NCBI RefSeq assembly: GCF_018119395.1
Contig: NZ_JAGPWD010000018.1
Location: forward strand, 1-64,000
DNA: 64,000 bases
Origin: Massilia sp. ZL223
GTDB lineage: Bacteria > Pseudomonadota > Gammaproteobacteria > Burkholderiales > Burkholderiaceae_D
Direction: 5' to 3'
Positions 25,528 to 36,327 of the stretch are shown in pieces. Each line of letters begins with the position of its first letter. Within the stretch, counting starts at the first letter, position 1. Under the pieces are notes generated by a model. It saw only the letters and a list, made by a program, of their open reading frames with translations. It made no database searches and was not told the DNA's origin. The translations under genes and the position numbers were made by a program.

Positions 25528-26277
25528 ATGTCCGTTACTATGCGCGAAATGCTGGAAGCCGGTGTTCACTTCGGCCACCAGACCCGTTTCTGGAACCCGA
25601 AAATGGCTCCGTTCATCTTCGGTCACCGCAACAAGATCCACATCATCAACCTGGAAAAGACCATGGGTATGTACCAGGACGCGATGAAGACGATCAAGCA
25701 GATCGCCGCCAACCGCGGCACCATCCTGATGGTGGGCACCAAGCGCCAGGCGCGCGACATCATCGCCGCTGAAGCCCAGCGCGCAGGCGTGCCTTACGTC
25801 GACCAGCGCTGGCTGGGCGGCATGCTGACCAACTTCAAGACCATCAAGACCTCGATCAAGCGCCTGAAGGACATGGAAGCCGCGATCGAAGACGGTTCGG
25901 TCGAGAAGATGTCGAAGAAAGAAGCGCTGATGTTCTCGCGCGAACTGGTCAAGCTGCAGAAGTCGATCGGCGGCATCAAGGATCTGGGCGGCGTGCCGGA
26001 CGCGATCTTCGTCGTCGACGTCGGCTACCACAAGGGCACCGTGACCGAAGCCGGCAAGCTGGGCATCCCGGTCATCGGCGTGGTCGACACCAATCACTCG
26101 CCGGAAGGCGTTACCCACATCATCCCGGGTAACGACGACTCGTCGAAGGCCATCACCCTGTACGCGCGCGGCGTCGCCGATGCGATCCTGGAAGGCCGCG
26201 CCAACGCCACCAACGAAGTCGTTGAGATGGTCAAGGCCGGCGGCGACGACTTCGTCGAAGTTTCCGAGCAGGCATAA
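25528..26277 (+). CDS. rpsB: 30S ribosomal protein S2
   Basis: The 249-residue protein matches S2 throughout, from [22 protein letters not shown] to [11 protein letters not shown] and [11 protein letters not shown]. It binds the small subunit near the platform and is needed for S1 attachment. The ATG at 25528 is preceded by GGAGA; an in-frame ATG 66 bases upstream would add residues foreign to the family and lacks support. It is the first gene of the cluster and is followed by an attenuator-like terminator before tsf. Confidence 0.98.
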   Translation: MSVTMREMLEAGVHFGHQTRFWNPKMAPFIFGHRNKIHIINLEKTMGMYQDAMKTIKQIAANRGTILMVGTKRQARDIIAAEAQRAGVPYVDQRWLGGMLTNFKTIKTSIKRLKDMEAAIEDGSVEKMSKKEALMFSRELVKLQKSIGGIKDLGGVPDAIFVVDVGYHKGTVTEAGKLGIPVIGVVDTNHSPEGVTHIIPGNDDSSKAITLYARGVADAILEGRANATNEVVEMVKAGGDDFVEVSEQA

Positions 26278-26283
26278 TTTGAC

Positions 26284-26347
26284 GGCAGGCCGCACGGCCT
26301 GCCTGCAGTAGAAAGGGGGAGCCGTACCACGTGCCCCCCTTTTTTTA
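26284..26347 (+). terminator. Two stem-loops with T tract between rpsB and tsf (partial terminator)
   Basis: GGCAGGCCG pairs with CGGCCTGCC (26284-26303); then GGGGG pairs with CCCCC, extended by AAA/TTT (26312-26342), and is followed by a run of eight T. A terminator between rpsB and tsf is known in Escherichia coli to lower tsf readthrough; the same role is inferred here. Confidence 0.75.
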
Positions 26348-26428
26348 AGCACAAGATTTAGCAGAAATATATCGTTCGACTGTCCGCCGGACAGCCGGGC
26401 ACCTGAACCAACATTTAGGAGAATACAC

Positions 26429-27337
26429 ATGGCAGCGATTACTGCAGCGATGGTGGGCGAACTGCGCTCCAAGACCGACGCACCGATGATGGAATGCAAG
26501 AAAGCACTGACCGAGGCCGATGGCGACATGGGTCGCGCGGAAGAGATCCTGCGCGTCAAGCTGGGCGGCAAGGCGTCGAAGGCGGCTTCGCGCATCACCG
26601 CCGAAGGCGTGGTGGCGGCTTACATCGCCGGCAACGTCGGCGCGCTGGTCGAGATCAACAGCGAAACCGACTTCGTCGCCAAGAACGACGACTTCCTGGC
26701 CATGGCCAACCTGGCTGCACGCCTGGTCGCCGAAAAGAACCCGCTTGATGTCGACGCCCTGGCGAAGATCGAACACGAAGGCAAGACCTTCGACGACGTG
26801 CGTACGGCACTGATCGGTAAAATCGGCGAGAATATGACCGTTCGCCGCTTCCAGCGTTTCGAAACCACCGGCAAGCTGGCTTCCTACCTGCACGGCGCGC
26901 GCATCGGCGTGATGGTCGAGTTCGAAGGCGGCGACGAGCAAGTCGGCAAGGACGTGGCGATGCACATCGCTGCCATGAAGCCGGTCGCACTGTCGTCGGA
27001 GCAAGTGCCTGCTGAACTGATCGAAAAAGAGCGTTCGGTTGCCCAGCTGAAAGCCCAGGAAGACGCCGACAAGGCCGTCGCCGAAGGCAAGCAGCCGCAG
27101 TCGGCCGAGATCGTCGCCAAGCGTATCGACGGTTCGGTGCAGAAGTACCTGAAAGAAGTGTCGCTGCTGAACCAGGCGTTCGTGAAGAACGACAAGCAGT
27201 CGATCGAGCAGATGCTGAAGGCCGCCAACACCACCGTGAAGGCGTTCACCATGTACGTCGTGGGCGAAGGCATCGAGAAGAAGGTTGACGACTTCGCAGC
27301 TGAAGTTGCAGCACAGATGGCTGCTAGCAAGCAGTAA
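26429..27337 (+). CDS. tsf: Elongation factor Ts
   Basis: The 302-residue protein exchanges GDP for GTP on EF-Tu. The N-terminal UBA-like module with [22 protein letters not shown] and the core motif [10 protein letters not shown] that inserts into EF-Tu are present, followed by the coiled-coil region. AGGAGAA lies before the ATG. It is somewhat longer than the 283 residues of Escherichia coli, usual for betaproteobacteria. Confidence 0.98.
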   Translation: MAAITAAMVGELRSKTDAPMMECKKALTEADGDMGRAEEILRVKLGGKASKAASRITAEGVVAAYIAGNVGALVEINSETDFVAKNDDFLAMANLAARLVAEKNPLDVDALAKIEHEGKTFDDVRTALIGKIGENMTVRRFQRFETTGKLASYLHGARIGVMVEFEGGDEQVGKDVAMHIAAMKPVALSSEQVPAELIEKERSVAQLKAQEDADKAVAEGKQPQSAEIVAKRIDGSVQKYLKEVSLLNQAFVKNDKQSIEQMLKAANTTVKAFTMYVVGEGIEKKVDDFAAEVAAQMAASKQ

Positions 27338-27345
27338 TTGAAAAG

Positions 27346-27368
27346 CGGGCCGCAAGGCCCGTTTTTTT
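27346..27368 (+). terminator. Rho-independent terminator of tsf
   Basis: CGGGCC and GGCCCG form a six-pair stem with a GCAA loop, followed by seven T, starting 9 bases after the tsf stop. Confidence 0.9.
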
Positions 27369-27420
27369 AAGGGGAAAGGTTTGTTGCGTGGCCGTGGTTG
27401 GGTTAGTGGCTGCGCTGGCA

Positions 27421-27511
27421 AACTTGGGTCCCGGCCTGCGCCGGGACGACGGCGCAGGAGATAACAGTGACCTCAAACAACGTCGTTCCGGCGAAGGCCG
27501 GAACCCAAGTT
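27421..27511. repeat. REPIN-like inverted pair of 31-nt palindromic repeats (family A, locus 1)
   Basis: Two 31-base units face each other: 27421-27451 and 27481-27511, separated by 29 bases. The second is identical, base for base, to 57936-57966. Each unit is itself a hairpin (TTCCGGC/GCCGGAA or TCCCGGC/GCCGGGA). The pair lies in the 315-base gap between the tsf terminator and pyrH. The remaining parts (27369-27420 and 27512-27652) show no gene; they must hold the pyrH promoter but no clear boxes are visible. Confidence 0.75.
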
Positions 27512-27652
27512 CGCGGCAACCCGGCAGCGCCTCACGCGCAGCGCCCCGTGAGCAGCACCCCATCTGGCAACAAGCGCAGATGAGACCGCAGCCCACGAGG
27601 CCGCGCGTCAGAACCGAATTCGTAAGAAACATCACATAGGAGCCGCTTCATC

Positions 27653-28369
27653 ATGACAAAACCAGCCTACCAACGAGTCCTTCTGAAACTGTCTGGCGAA
27701 GCGCTGATGGGCGACGATGCGTTCGGCATCAACCGTGCGACCATCGACCGCATGGTGGCCGACGTGGCGGAAGTGGCGAATCTGGGCGTGCAGGTGGCGG
27801 TCGTGATCGGCGGCGGCAACATCTTCCGCGGCGTGGCCCCGGGCGCCCAGGGCATGGACCGCGCCACCGCGGACTACATGGGCATGCTCGCCACCGTCAT
27901 GAACGCCCTGGCCCTGGCCGACGCCATGCGCCATGTCGGCATCACCGCGCGCGTCATGTCCGCGATCAGCATCGAACAGGTGGTCGAGCCCTACGTGCGC
28001 CCGAAAGCCCTGCAGTACCTGGAAGAGGGCAAGGTCGTCGTGTTCGCCGCCGGCACCGGCAACCCCTTCTTCACCACCGACACCGCCGCCGCCCTGCGCG
28101 GCTCGGAAATCTCGGCCGAGATCGTCCTCAAGGCCACCAAGGTCGACGGCGTCTACAGCGCCGACCCCAAGAAGGATCCGCACGCCACCCGCTACGAGTC
28201 GATTTCCTTCGACGAAGCGATCGCCAAGCACCTGCAGGTGATGGACGCCACCGCCTTCGCGCTGTGCCGCGACCAGAAGCTGCCGATCAAGGTGTTTTCC
28301 ATCGTCAAGCCGGGCGCGCTGAAAGCCGTGATCATGGGCGAAGACGAAGGTACACTGGTACACGTTTAA
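27653..28369 (+). CDS. pyrH: UMP kinase
   Basis: The 238-residue protein phosphorylates UMP to UDP using ATP, the first committed step to UTP and CTP. It belongs to the amino acid kinase fold: [11 protein letters not shown] at the start, [11 protein letters not shown] for phosphate binding, and [14 protein letters not shown] typical of PyrH. GGAG precedes the ATG. It is followed 40 bases later by frr. Confidence 0.98.
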   Translation: MTKPAYQRVLLKLSGEALMGDDAFGINRATIDRMVADVAEVANLGVQVAVVIGGGNIFRGVAPGAQGMDRATADYMGMLATVMNALALADAMRHVGITARVMSAISIEQVVEPYVRPKALQYLEEGKVVVFAAGTGNPFFTTDTAAALRGSEISAEIVLKATKVDGVYSADPKKDPHATRYESISFDEAIAKHLQVMDATAFALCRDQKLPIKVFSIVKPGALKAVIMGEDEGTLVHV

Positions 28370-28409
28370 GTTTTAGTTGAACAATCCGAAAGAAGAACAG
28401 GAGAGCAGC

Positions 28410-28970
28410 ATGTCCTTAGCTGACGTCAAAAAGAACGCCCAGGATCGCATGACCAAGTCCATCGAGACCCTGAAGGCCAACCTCGCCAAGGTCCGTACCG
28501 GCCGCGCCCACGCCGGCATCCTCGACTCCGTCATGGTCGAATACTACGGCTCGCCGACCCCGCTGTCGCAGGTGGCGAACCTGACCCTGATCGACGCGCG
28601 CACCATCGGCGTGACCCCGTTCGAAAAGAAGATGGCCAGCACCATCGAGAAGGCGATCCGCGACTCCGACCTGGGCCTCAATCCCTCGAGCCAGGGCGAC
28701 ACCATCCGCGTGCCGACCCCGCCGCTGACCGAAGAGCGCCGCAAGGAAATGGTCAAGCTGACCAAGACCGAAGGCGAAGACGCCAAGATCGCCGTGCGCA
28801 ACATCCGCCGCGACGCCAACGAAGCGCTGAAGAAGATGGTCAAGGACAAGACCGCTTCGGAAGACGAAGAGCGCCGCGCATCGGACGAAGTCCAGAAGCT
28901 GACCGACAAGTTCGTCGCCGAGATCGACAAACTGCTGGCGGAAAAAGAGAAGGACATCATGACCGTGTAA
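28410..28970 (+). CDS. frr: Ribosome recycling factor
   Basis: The 186-residue protein splits ribosomes from mRNA after termination, with EF-G. The family landmarks are [15 protein letters not shown], the hinge segment and the C-terminal helix rich in lysine and glutamate. The start at 28410 is supported by AGGAGA eight bases upstream; an in-frame ATG 33 bases earlier would add residues not seen in the family. Confidence 0.97.
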   Translation: MSLADVKKNAQDRMTKSIETLKANLAKVRTGRAHAGILDSVMVEYYGSPTPLSQVANLTLIDARTIGVTPFEKKMASTIEKAIRDSDLGLNPSSQGDTIRVPTPPLTEERRKEMVKLTKTEGEDAKIAVRNIRRDANEALKKMVKDKTASEDEERRASDEVQKLTDKFVAEIDKLLAEKEKDIMTV

Positions 28971-28993
28971 ATACGGCTTGATGGTAGTTCTCG

Positions 28994-29028
28994 CGGACCG
29001 GCCCCGGCAGCTTGCCGCGGCCGGTCCG
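28994..29028 (+). repeat. Long GC-rich hairpin between frr and uppS
   Basis: CGGACCGGCC (28994-29003) and GGCCGGTCCG (29019-29028) are perfect ten-base arms with an inner CGGC/GCCG stem. No T tract follows, so it is not a standard terminator; it may stabilise the frr mRNA end or weaken readthrough into uppS. Confidence 0.5.
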
Positions 29029-29095
29029 TGTACCTTATGATTGACCATTTTCCTTGCCGGCGACATGTGTTGCCGGCCGCAGCCCACTGGAAGTC

Positions 29096-29848
29096 ATGAT
29101 ATTCAAAAGTTCGACCACCGCTGTCCCCGAAACGCCTAGTGTGCCGCGCCACATCGCGATCATCATGGACGGCAACGGCCGCTGGGCCACCAAGCGCTTC
29201 CTGCCGCGCGTCGCCGGCCACGTCAAGGGCGTGGAAGCCGTGCGCGGCGTCGTCGAGCGCTGCGTCGAACTCGGCGTCGAGTACGTCACCCTGTTCGCCT
29301 TCTCGTCCGAGAACTGGCGCCGTCCGGCCGAGGAAGTCTCGCTGCTGATGCGCCTGTTCGTGACCGCCCTCGAGCGCGAAGTCTCGAAGATGCACGCCAA
29401 CAATATTCGCCTGAAAGTCGTGGGCGACCTGAGCCGTTTCGACCCCAAGCTGCAGGAGATGATCGCCGCCGCCGAGCGCCGCACCGCCAACAACACCCGC
29501 CTCACGGTCAGCGTGTGCGCCAACTATGGCGGACGCTGGGATATCATGCAGGCAACGAGCAAGATGGTGCAGGCCAACCCTGGGGTGACCGAATTCACCG
29601 AAGACATGCTGGCCCCGCACCTGGCCATGGCCTATGCCCCCGAGCCCGACCTCTTCATCCGCACCGGCGGCGAGGAGCGCATCTCGAATTTCCTGCTCTG
29701 GCAGCTCGCGTATTCCGAGCTGTACTTTACCCAGACCTTCTGGCCCGATTTCTCGCCTGAAGCGCTGGACGAGGCGATCGCATCCTTCCAGAAGCGCGAG
29801 CGCCGCTTCGGCCAGACCGGCGACCAAGTAGCGAAGAAGACCAACTGA
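29096..29848 (+). CDS. uppS: Undecaprenyl diphosphate synthase (cis-prenyltransferase)
   Basis: The 250-residue enzyme extends farnesyl diphosphate to the C55 carrier lipid used for peptidoglycan and O-antigen. The catalytic aspartate is in [21 protein letters not shown] and [24 protein letters not shown], read in parts, are the other family motifs. ATG 29096 follows GGAAG; an upstream in-frame ATG is rejected. The last base of its stop is the A of the cdsA start. Confidence 0.97.
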   Translation: MIFKSSTTAVPETPSVPRHIAIIMDGNGRWATKRFLPRVAGHVKGVEAVRGVVERCVELGVEYVTLFAFSSENWRRPAEEVSLLMRLFVTALEREVSKMHANNIRLKVVGDLSRFDPKLQEMIAAAERRTANNTRLTVSVCANYGGRWDIMQATSKMVQANPGVTEFTEDMLAPHLAMAYAPEPDLFIRTGGEERISNFLLWQLAYSELYFTQTFWPDFSPEALDEAIASFQKRERRFGQTGDQVAKKTN

Positions 29849-30681
29849 TGCTGAAAACCCGGATCCTCACCGCGCTCGTCCTGCTGGCAGTCCTGCTGCC
29901 GGTACTGTATTCCAACAATTTCACGGCGTTCGCGGTGGTGGCTTCGCTGTTCTTCGGGGCGGCGATCTGGGAATCCTTCCGCCTGTTCAATCCGGGCTCC
30001 GGCCGCGCGCTGCCGATCGCGCTGTTCTGGACCGCAGCTTTCGCCTACGCCTTCTTCCTGGCGCCCTCGACCGGTGCCTCGACCTTCTGGTTCGCCATCG
30101 GCGTGCTGCTGTGGGCTCTGCGCTTCGCGCCCTCGCTGAAGCTGGGCCTGCCGCCGCTCGAGAGCACGGCCAACACCATGCTCAGCCTGATCTACGCGAT
30201 CTCGGTGGTGTCCTGCTTCGCCGCCATCGTCACCATGTTCCAGCACTCGGCGCTCTACCTGCTGTCGGTGATGGCCATCGTCTGGGCCGCCGACGTCTTC
30301 GCCTACTTCTCCGGCAAGGCCTTCGGCAAGCGCAAGCTGGCGCCGTCCATCTCGCCCGGCAAGTCCTGGGAAGGGGCGATCGGCGGCTGCATCGCCGTCC
30401 TGATCATCGCCGCGCTCACCGTGCTGTTCGGCGGGGAAGCCTTGGCCAATACTTTCGCGGTGCGCGTGCAGGCCGGCCTCGGCTGGCTCGGCATGTTCGC
30501 CGTACTCATCCTCATCGTCGCCGCCAGCATCGTCGGCGACCTGTTCGAATCCCAGCTCAAGCGCCGCGCCGGCATGAAGGACAGCAGCAACCTGCTGCCT
30601 GGCCACGGCGGCGTACTGGACCGGATCGACGCGCTCGTCCCGGTCCTGCCACTGGCTGCCCTGATCGGCGCCTGGCTCTAG
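29848..30681 (+). CDS. cdsA: Phosphatidate cytidylyltransferase (CDP-diglyceride synthase)
   Basis: The 277-residue inner membrane enzyme makes CDP-diacylglycerol, the branch point of phospholipid synthesis. About eight hydrophobic helices are visible; the family signature is in [20 protein letters not shown] followed by VLDRIDAL, with the metal-binding aspartates. It overlaps uppS by one base (TGATG), so the two are translationally coupled. Confidence 0.96.
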   Translation: MLKTRILTALVLLAVLLPVLYSNNFTAFAVVASLFFGAAIWESFRLFNPGSGRALPIALFWTAAFAYAFFLAPSTGASTFWFAIGVLLWALRFAPSLKLGLPPLESTANTMLSLIYAISVVSCFAAIVTMFQHSALYLLSVMAIVWAADVFAYFSGKAFGKRKLAPSISPGKSWEGAIGGCIAVLIIAALTVLFGGEALANTFAVRVQAGLGWLGMFAVLILIVAASIVGDLFESQLKRRAGMKDSSNLLPGHGGVLDRIDALVPVLPLAALIGAWL

Positions 30682-30694
30682 AAGGAAGCAGATC

Positions 30695-31867
30695 ATGCAA
30701 CGCATTACCATCCTGGGCGCCACCGGCTCGATCGGCGCCTCGACCCTCGACGTGCTCGCCCGCCATCCGGAGCGCTACCGTGTCTACGCCCTCAGCGCGC
30801 ACAGCCGCGTCGAGGAACTGGCGCAGGCCTGCCGCGTCCACCGCCCGCAGCGCGCCGTGGTCGGCACGCCGGAAGCGGCGGCCCGGCTGTCGGCACTGGT
30901 CGCGGACCTCGGCATCGCGGTCGAACACGGCGAACAGGCCCTGTGCGACATCGCTTCCAGCGACGACACCGACACCGTGATGGCCGCCATCGTCGGCGCC
31001 GCCGGCCTGGCGCCCACGCTGGCCGCCGCGCGCGCGGGCAAGAAGGTCCTGCTGGCCAACAAGGAAGCCCTGGTCATGTCGGGCCAGCTGTTCATGGACG
31101 CGGTCAAGGAGCACAAGGCGACCCTGCTGCCGATCGACAGCGAACACAACGCCATCTTCCAGTCGCTGCCGCAGCACTACGCGCGCGCGCCGGGCGCCGC
31201 GGGCGTGGCCAAGATCCTGCTGACCGCCTCGGGCGGCCCCTTCCTGAATCGCGCCGTCGAGACCCTCGGCGGCGTGACCCCGGAAGAGGCCTGCAAGCAC
31301 CCGAACTGGGTCATGGGCCGCAAGATCTCGGTCGACTCGGCCACCATGATGAACAAGGGCCTGGAAGTGATCGAGGCCCACTGGCTGTTCGGCGCGCCGG
31401 CCGACCTGATCGAGGTCGTGATCCATCCGCAGAGCGTGATCCATTCGATGGTCTCCTACGTCGACGGTTCGGTGCTGGCCCAGCTGGGCAATCCGGACAT
31501 GCGCACGCCGATCGCGCACGCGCTGGCCTTCCCGGAGCGGATCGCATCCGGCGTGGCCCAGCTCGACCTGACCACGATGGCGGCACTGCAGTTCCACAAG
31601 CCGGACTTCGAGCGCTTCCCCTGCCTGGCCCTTGCGTTCGACGCCCTGCGTGCGGGCGGCACCGCGCCGGCCCTGCTGAACGCCGCCAACGAAGTGGCGG
31701 TGCAAGCCTTCCTCGACCGCGCCATCGGCTTCCGCGACATCGACCGCGTCATCCGCCAGGTGATGGACGAGGTGGAGCACGGCCCGGCGCCCTCGATCGA
31801 GGCGGTGCTGGACCAGGACACGCGCGCCCGCGCGGCCGCCGCCGCCATTGCTCGCCTGCGGGGATAA
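30695..31867 (+). CDS. dxr: 1-deoxy-D-xylulose 5-phosphate reductoisomerase
   Basis: The 390-residue cytosolic enzyme converts DXP to MEP with NADPH, the second step of the non-mevalonate isoprenoid route that feeds UppS. NADPH-binding [13 protein letters not shown] opens the protein; the active-site segments [15 protein letters not shown] and [19 protein letters not shown] are intact. It begins 13 bases after cdsA and ends 3 bases before rseP. Confidence 0.97.
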   Translation: MQRITILGATGSIGASTLDVLARHPERYRVYALSAHSRVEELAQACRVHRPQRAVVGTPEAAARLSALVADLGIAVEHGEQALCDIASSDDTDTVMAAIVGAAGLAPTLAAARAGKKVLLANKEALVMSGQLFMDAVKEHKATLLPIDSEHNAIFQSLPQHYARAPGAAGVAKILLTASGGPFLNRAVETLGGVTPEEACKHPNWVMGRKISVDSATMMNKGLEVIEAHWLFGAPADLIEVVIHPQSVIHSMVSYVDGSVLAQLGNPDMRTPIAHALAFPERIASGVAQLDLTTMAALQFHKPDFERFPCLALAFDALRAGGTAPALLNAANEVAVQAFLDRAIGFRDIDRVIRQVMDEVEHGPAPSIEAVLDQDTRARAAAAAIARLRG

Positions 31868-31870
31868 GCC

Positions 31871-33208
31871 ATGAACCTGCTGTGGACGGTGCTGGCCTTC
31901 GTGCTGGCCCTCGGCCCGCTCATCATCATCCATGAGCTGGGCCACTACCTGGTCGCGCGCTGGTGCGGCGTCAAGGTGCTGCGCTTCTCGGTCGGCATGG
32001 GCAAGGTGGTGTGGTCGCGCCGCTTCGGCCGCGACCAGACCGAATGGGCGGTGTCGGCGCTGCCGCTGGGCGGCTACGTCAAGATGCTCGACAGCCGCGA
32101 TCCCGAGACCGCGCCCAAGGACGAAACCGAATGGGACCGCGAGTTCACGCGCCAGAGCGTGTGGCGCCGCATCGCCATCGTCGCCGCCGGACCGATCGCC
32201 AACTTCCTGCTCGCCATCGGCCTGATGGCGGTGCTGTTCATGTACGGCGTCGAGGAACCCTCGGCGCGCCTGCGCGCGCTGCCGGAGAATTCGGTCGCCT
32301 ACCAGGCGGGCGTGCGCGGCGGCGATACGGTGGTCGCGGTGAATGGTTCTCAGGTCGGCTCCTGGCCCGACCTGCGCTGGCAGGTGCTGCAGGCCGCCAT
32401 CGAGAAACGCGAAGCGCGCCTGGAAATGCGCGGCAAGCATGGCGGCGCCTACAGCGCCACCATCCCGAAGGAGGCCGTGGCCAGGCTCGACGTCGAAGGC
32501 GACGTGCTGGGCGGCCTGGGCCTGGACCTGTGGCGCCCGCAGCCGCGCGTCGACAAGGTGCTGCCTGGCGGGGCAGGGGAGCGCGCCGGCCTGCTGGCGG
32601 GCGACCTGGTCCTGCGCGCCGACGGCAAGGCCATGGACGACGGCATCGCCTTCATCGAAGCGGTGCGCGCCGCGCCCGGCCGCGCGCTGCAGCTGGAAGT
32701 CCAGCGCGGGTCCGGCGTTGTGAAGCTCGCGCTCACGCCGGAACGCGGCCCCGACGGCCGCGGCATGATCAAGGTCATGGTGGCCCAGGCGCCCGAGATG
32801 GTGACGGTGTCCTCCGGTCCCTTCGAGGCCGTGGCCAAGGGCGCCGAGCGCACCTGGGAGACCAGCGTCATGACCCTCAAGATGATCGGCAAGATGATCA
32901 CGGGCGAAGCCTCGTGGAAGAACGTGACCGGGCCGATCACCATTGCCGACTATGCGGGACAGACCGCGCGCATCGGCCTGGTGAGCTATTTGCAGTTCAT
33001 TGCATTTATTAGTATCAGCTTAGGAGTAATGAATTTGTTACCAATTCCAGTTCTGGATGGTGGCCATTTACTGTATTATTCGCTGGAAGTTTTGACCGGG
33101 CGTCCCCTTCCAGCGCGAGTCGGCGAGTTCGCACAGCGCGCCGGGGTCGGCCTGCTGCTCATGCTGATGGCGCTCGCCGTCTTCAATGACCTGGTGCGGC
33201 TGTTCTAG
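31871..33208 (+). CDS. rseP: RIP site-2 zinc metalloprotease RseP
   Basis: The 445-residue inner membrane protease cuts anti-sigma factors inside the membrane during the envelope stress response. The zinc motif HELGH lies in the first helix (about residues 21-25) and the third ligand is in NLLPIPVLDGGH near residue 390; two PDZ domains (about 115-200 and 210-290) sit between. A stretch of about 110 bases (32988-33098) that encodes the second metal-binding region is strikingly AT-rich and uses TTA leucine codons, unlike the rest of the gene. It lies upstream of bamA, as in many proteobacteria. Confidence 0.96.
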   Translation: MNLLWTVLAFVLALGPLIIIHELGHYLVARWCGVKVLRFSVGMGKVVWSRRFGRDQTEWAVSALPLGGYVKMLDSRDPETAPKDETEWDREFTRQSVWRRIAIVAAGPIANFLLAIGLMAVLFMYGVEEPSARLRALPENSVAYQAGVRGGDTVVAVNGSQVGSWPDLRWQVLQAAIEKREARLEMRGKHGGAYSATIPKEAVARLDVEGDVLGGLGLDLWRPQPRVDKVLPGGAGERAGLLAGDLVLRADGKAMDDGIAFIEAVRAAPGRALQLEVQRGSGVVKLALTPERGPDGRGMIKVMVAQAPEMVTVSSGPFEAVAKGAERTWETSVMTLKMIGKMITGEASWKNVTGPITIADYAGQTARIGLVSYLQFIAFISISLGVMNLLPIPVLDGGHLLYYSLEVLTGRPLPARVGEFAQRAGVGLLLMLMALAVFNDLVRLF

Positions 33209-33327
33209 CGAAGCTCCCATGCACGCTGAATCCACCGGCAAAATAAAGAATGCTGTTACCGCGGTATTCGCAGGGTGGCCGGCCTAGCCGTTCACCCCGC
33301 GCTTACTGCGCCAAGGAATATGTATTA

Positions 33328-35688
33328 ATGACTGACCCTTTGATCCAGCCAATGAAATCACAACCAGATCGTTTTGCCCTGCCGTTCATCCGTCGCAGCC
33401 TGATCGGCGCAGCCGTGCTGGCCCTGTGCGCCGGTAACGCGCTGGCCGTCAACCCGTTCGTCGTCAAGGACATCCGGGTCGAAGGCATCCAGCGTACGGA
33501 AGCGGGCACCGTGTTCAGCTACCTGCCGGTGCGCGTGGGCGAGACCTTCGACGACGGCAAGGCGACCGCGGCGATCAAGGCCCTGTATGCGACCGGCTTC
33601 TTCAAGGACATCCGCCTGGAAGAAGAGAACGGCGTGCTGGTGGTGCTGGTCGAGGAACGTCCGGCGATCTCCACCGTCGATTTCACCGGCACCAAGGAAT
33701 TCGAAAAGGACATGCTGGTCAAGGCGCTGAAGGAAATCGGCGTCGGCGAGACCAAGATCTTCGACAAGGCGTCGGTCGACCGCGCCGAGCAGGAGCTCAA
33801 GCGCCAGTACCTGTCGCACGGCCTGTACGGCGTCAAGATCACCACCACCGTCACCCCGATCGAACGCAACCGCGTGACGATCATGTTTAACGTCGACGAG
33901 GGCGACGTCGCCAAGATCAAGGGCATCAACATCGTCGGCAACAAGGCCTTCAGCGACAAGGAACTGCGCGAACAGCTGGAGCTGCGCACCTCGGGCTGGT
34001 TCACCTGGTACTCCAAGGCCGACCAGTACTCCAAGCAGAAGCTGACCGGCGACCTCGAGACCATCAAGTCCTACTACTTGAACCGCGGCTACCTGGAAGC
34101 CAACGTGGAATCGACCCAGGTGTCGATCACCCCGGACAAGAAGGACATCTACCTCACCATCAACATCACCGAAGGCGAGAAGTACACCGTCAAGAGCGTG
34201 AAGCTGGAAGGCGAGATGTTTGGCCGCGAGGAAGAGCTCAAGCAGCTGATCCTGCTCCAGCCGGGCAAGACCTATTCGGGCGACCTGCAGGAAGCCACCA
34301 ACAAGCTGATCGCCGACCGCCTCGGCACCTTCGGCTACGCCTTCGCCAACGTGACGGCCAATCCGGAGATCGACCGCGAGAAGCGCGAAGTGGCCTTCAC
34401 CTTCTTCGTCGATCCGGGCAAGCGCGCCTATGTGCGCCACATGAACATTTCGGGCAACACCGTGACCCGCGACGAAGTGATCCGCCGCGAGTTCCGCCAG
34501 TTTGAAAGCTCGTGGTACGACGCCAACCGCGTCAAGCTCTCGCGCGACCGCGTCGACCGCCTCGGCTACTTCAAGGAAGTGAAGGTCGAGACGCCGGAGT
34601 CGCCGGGCACCTCGGACCAGGTGGACGTCAACATCGTGGTCGAAGAAAAGCCGACCGGTAACTTCATGATCGGCGGCGCGTTCTCGCAGGCCGAGAAGTT
34701 CACCTTCACGGCCTCGATCTCGCAGGCCAACTTCGCGGGTTCGGGCAACACCGTCGGCCTGGAACTGAACACCAGCAAGTACAACCGCACGATCGCGTTC
34801 TCGCAGACCAATCCGTACTTCACCGACGACGGCATCTCGCGCGCCTTCCAGCTCTACCTGCGCACCTCGCGTCCGCCGGCGCTGAACATCGGCTCCTACA
34901 CCGTGCGCCAGACCGGCGGCAACCTGACCTTCGGCGTGCCGTTCTCGGAATCGGACACCGTCTACTTCGGCGCGGGCCTGGAGCGCACCCAGATCGAGAC
35001 CGACGGCACCTCGCCGGTCCTGTACCGCACCTTCGTGTCCCAGAACGGCGGCCCGTCGACCGGTATCGGCAAGGCCACCACCAACGCGATCCCGCTGACC
35101 GCCGCCTGGGGTCGCGACACCCGCGACAGCGCGGTGACCCCGACCCGCGGCCGCTTCCAGCGCGCCAACCTCGAGATCGACGCCCTGGGCGACGCCAAGT
35201 ACTACAGGATGGTCTATGAGCATCAGTGGTACCGTCCGCTCACACGATGGATGACCCTGGCCCTGCGCGGCGAGTTCGACTACGGCAAGGGCATCGGCGG
35301 CAACAGCTACCCGGTCTTCAAGAACTTCTATGCCGGCGGCATCGGTTCGGTGCGCGGCTACGAGAGCTCGTCGCTGGGCGTGGTCGACCCGAGCTTCTAC
35401 GACGCGGTCGGCGGCTCCAAGCGCGTGATCGGCAATGCGGAACTGCAGTTCCCGTTCCCGGGCAGCGGCACCGACCGCAGCCTGCGCTGGTTCACTTTCC
35501 TCGACGGCGGCCAGGTGTTCCAGGAAGAGGCCAAGATCCGCCCATCGGAATTCCGCTACTCGGCCGGTATCGGCCTGTCCTGGATTTCCCCGGTGGGCCC
35601 GCTCAAGTTGAGTTATGCTAAGCCTTTGAACGCCCTGCCGGGCGACCGCCTGGAACGCTTCCAGTTCCAGATGGGCACCGGCTTCTGA
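33328..35688 (+). CDS. bamA: Outer membrane protein assembly factor BamA
   Basis: The 786-residue protein inserts beta-barrel proteins into the outer membrane. A signal peptide (around residues 9-38, ending GNALA) is followed by five POTRA domains (about 40-440) and a 16-strand barrel that ends with phenylalanine (QMGTGF), the usual C-terminal recognition residue. The loop motif VRGYES matches the conserved VRGF/Y of loop 6. The ATG at 33328 has AAGGA upstream; a longer frame to 33250 is unlikely. The next gene encodes its chaperone partner Skp. Confidence 0.96.
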   Translation: MTDPLIQPMKSQPDRFALPFIRRSLIGAAVLALCAGNALAVNPFVVKDIRVEGIQRTEAGTVFSYLPVRVGETFDDGKATAAIKALYATGFFKDIRLEEENGVLVVLVEERPAISTVDFTGTKEFEKDMLVKALKEIGVGETKIFDKASVDRAEQELKRQYLSHGLYGVKITTTVTPIERNRVTIMFNVDEGDVAKIKGINIVGNKAFSDKELREQLELRTSGWFTWYSKADQYSKQKLTGDLETIKSYYLNRGYLEANVESTQVSITPDKKDIYLTINITEGEKYTVKSVKLEGEMFGREEELKQLILLQPGKTYSGDLQEATNKLIADRLGTFGYAFANVTANPEIDREKREVAFTFFVDPGKRAYVRHMNISGNTVTRDEVIRREFRQFESSWYDANRVKLSRDRVDRLGYFKEVKVETPESPGTSDQVDVNIVVEEKPTGNFMIGGAFSQAEKFTFTASISQANFAGSGNTVGLELNTSKYNRTIAFSQTNPYFTDDGISRAFQLYLRTSRPPALNIGSYTVRQTGGNLTFGVPFSESDTVYFGAGLERTQIETDGTSPVLYRTFVSQNGGPSTGIGKATTNAIPLTAAWGRDTRDSAVTPTRGRFQRANLEIDALGDAKYYRMVYEHQWYRPLTRWMTLALRGEFDYGKGIGGNSYPVFKNFYAGGIGSVRGYESSSLGVVDPSFYDAVGGSKRVIGNAELQFPFPGSGTDRSLRWFTFLDGGQVFQEEAKIRPSEFRYSAGIGLSWISPVGPLKLSYAKPLNALPGDRLERFQFQMGTGF

Positions 35689-35734
35689 CCAAGAGGCGCA
35701 AGGGCGTACCGAAAACCAGGATTGCGAGAGACTT

Positions 35735-36274
35735 ATGCTGAAAAATCTGATTGCCTCGCTGTCGCGCGGACTCGTGATCGCCGCGCTGTGCGCCGCGCCG
35801 CTGGTCCAGGCGCAGGCCCAGGGCCAGGCCTACGGTTCCACCGGCCGCATCGGCTTCGTGTTCACCGAGCGCCTGATGACGGAATCGAAGATGGCCAAGG
35901 CCGCCGACGCCAAGCTGGCCGCCGAGTTCTCCAGCCGCCAGAAGACGGTCGAGGAAGCGGCGGAGCGCTTCAATGCGGCGCGCAAAAAGTTCGAGTCCGA
36001 GGCCAATAACCTGAGCGAGGGCGAACGCAACCGCCGCACGCGCGACCTGATCAACATGGAAGCCGACTGGAAGCGGATGCACAACCTGTTCCAGGAAGAC
36101 CTCATGCAGCGCAAGAACGAAGAGCGCGCGGCGATCGCCCAAAAGGCTTACAAGCTGCTGGAGCAGGTCGCGGCCGAGGAAAGGCTGGACGCCGTGCTGG
36201 CCGAGGCGGCGTGGGTCAGCCCGCGCATCGACATCACGGACAAGATCCTCAAGCTGCTCGACGCTTCGAAGTGA
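35735..36274 (+). CDS. skp: Periplasmic chaperone Skp/OmpH
   Basis: The 179-residue protein carries unfolded outer membrane proteins across the periplasm. It has a signal peptide ending near VQAQA (about residue 27), the core strand RIGFVFTERLM and a long charged alpha-helical tentacle region (about 60-150). Low sequence conservation is normal for the family; position between bamA and lpxD supports the call. Confidence 0.93.
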   Translation: MLKNLIASLSRGLVIAALCAAPLVQAQAQGQAYGSTGRIGFVFTERLMTESKMAKAADAKLAAEFSSRQKTVEEAAERFNAARKKFESEANNLSEGERNRRTRDLINMEADWKRMHNLFQEDLMQRKNEERAAIAQKAYKLLEQVAAEERLDAVLAEAAWVSPRIDITDKILKLLDASK

Positions 36275-36327
36275 TGCCGGGCTGCGCACCGATTTGAATT
36301 TGTTTGACTAAGACAGGAAAGACCGAG

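Noticed and set aside
33250..33327. N-terminal extension of BamA
   Set aside because: It would put about 26 non-signal residues before the signal peptide; AAGGA supports the start at 33328.
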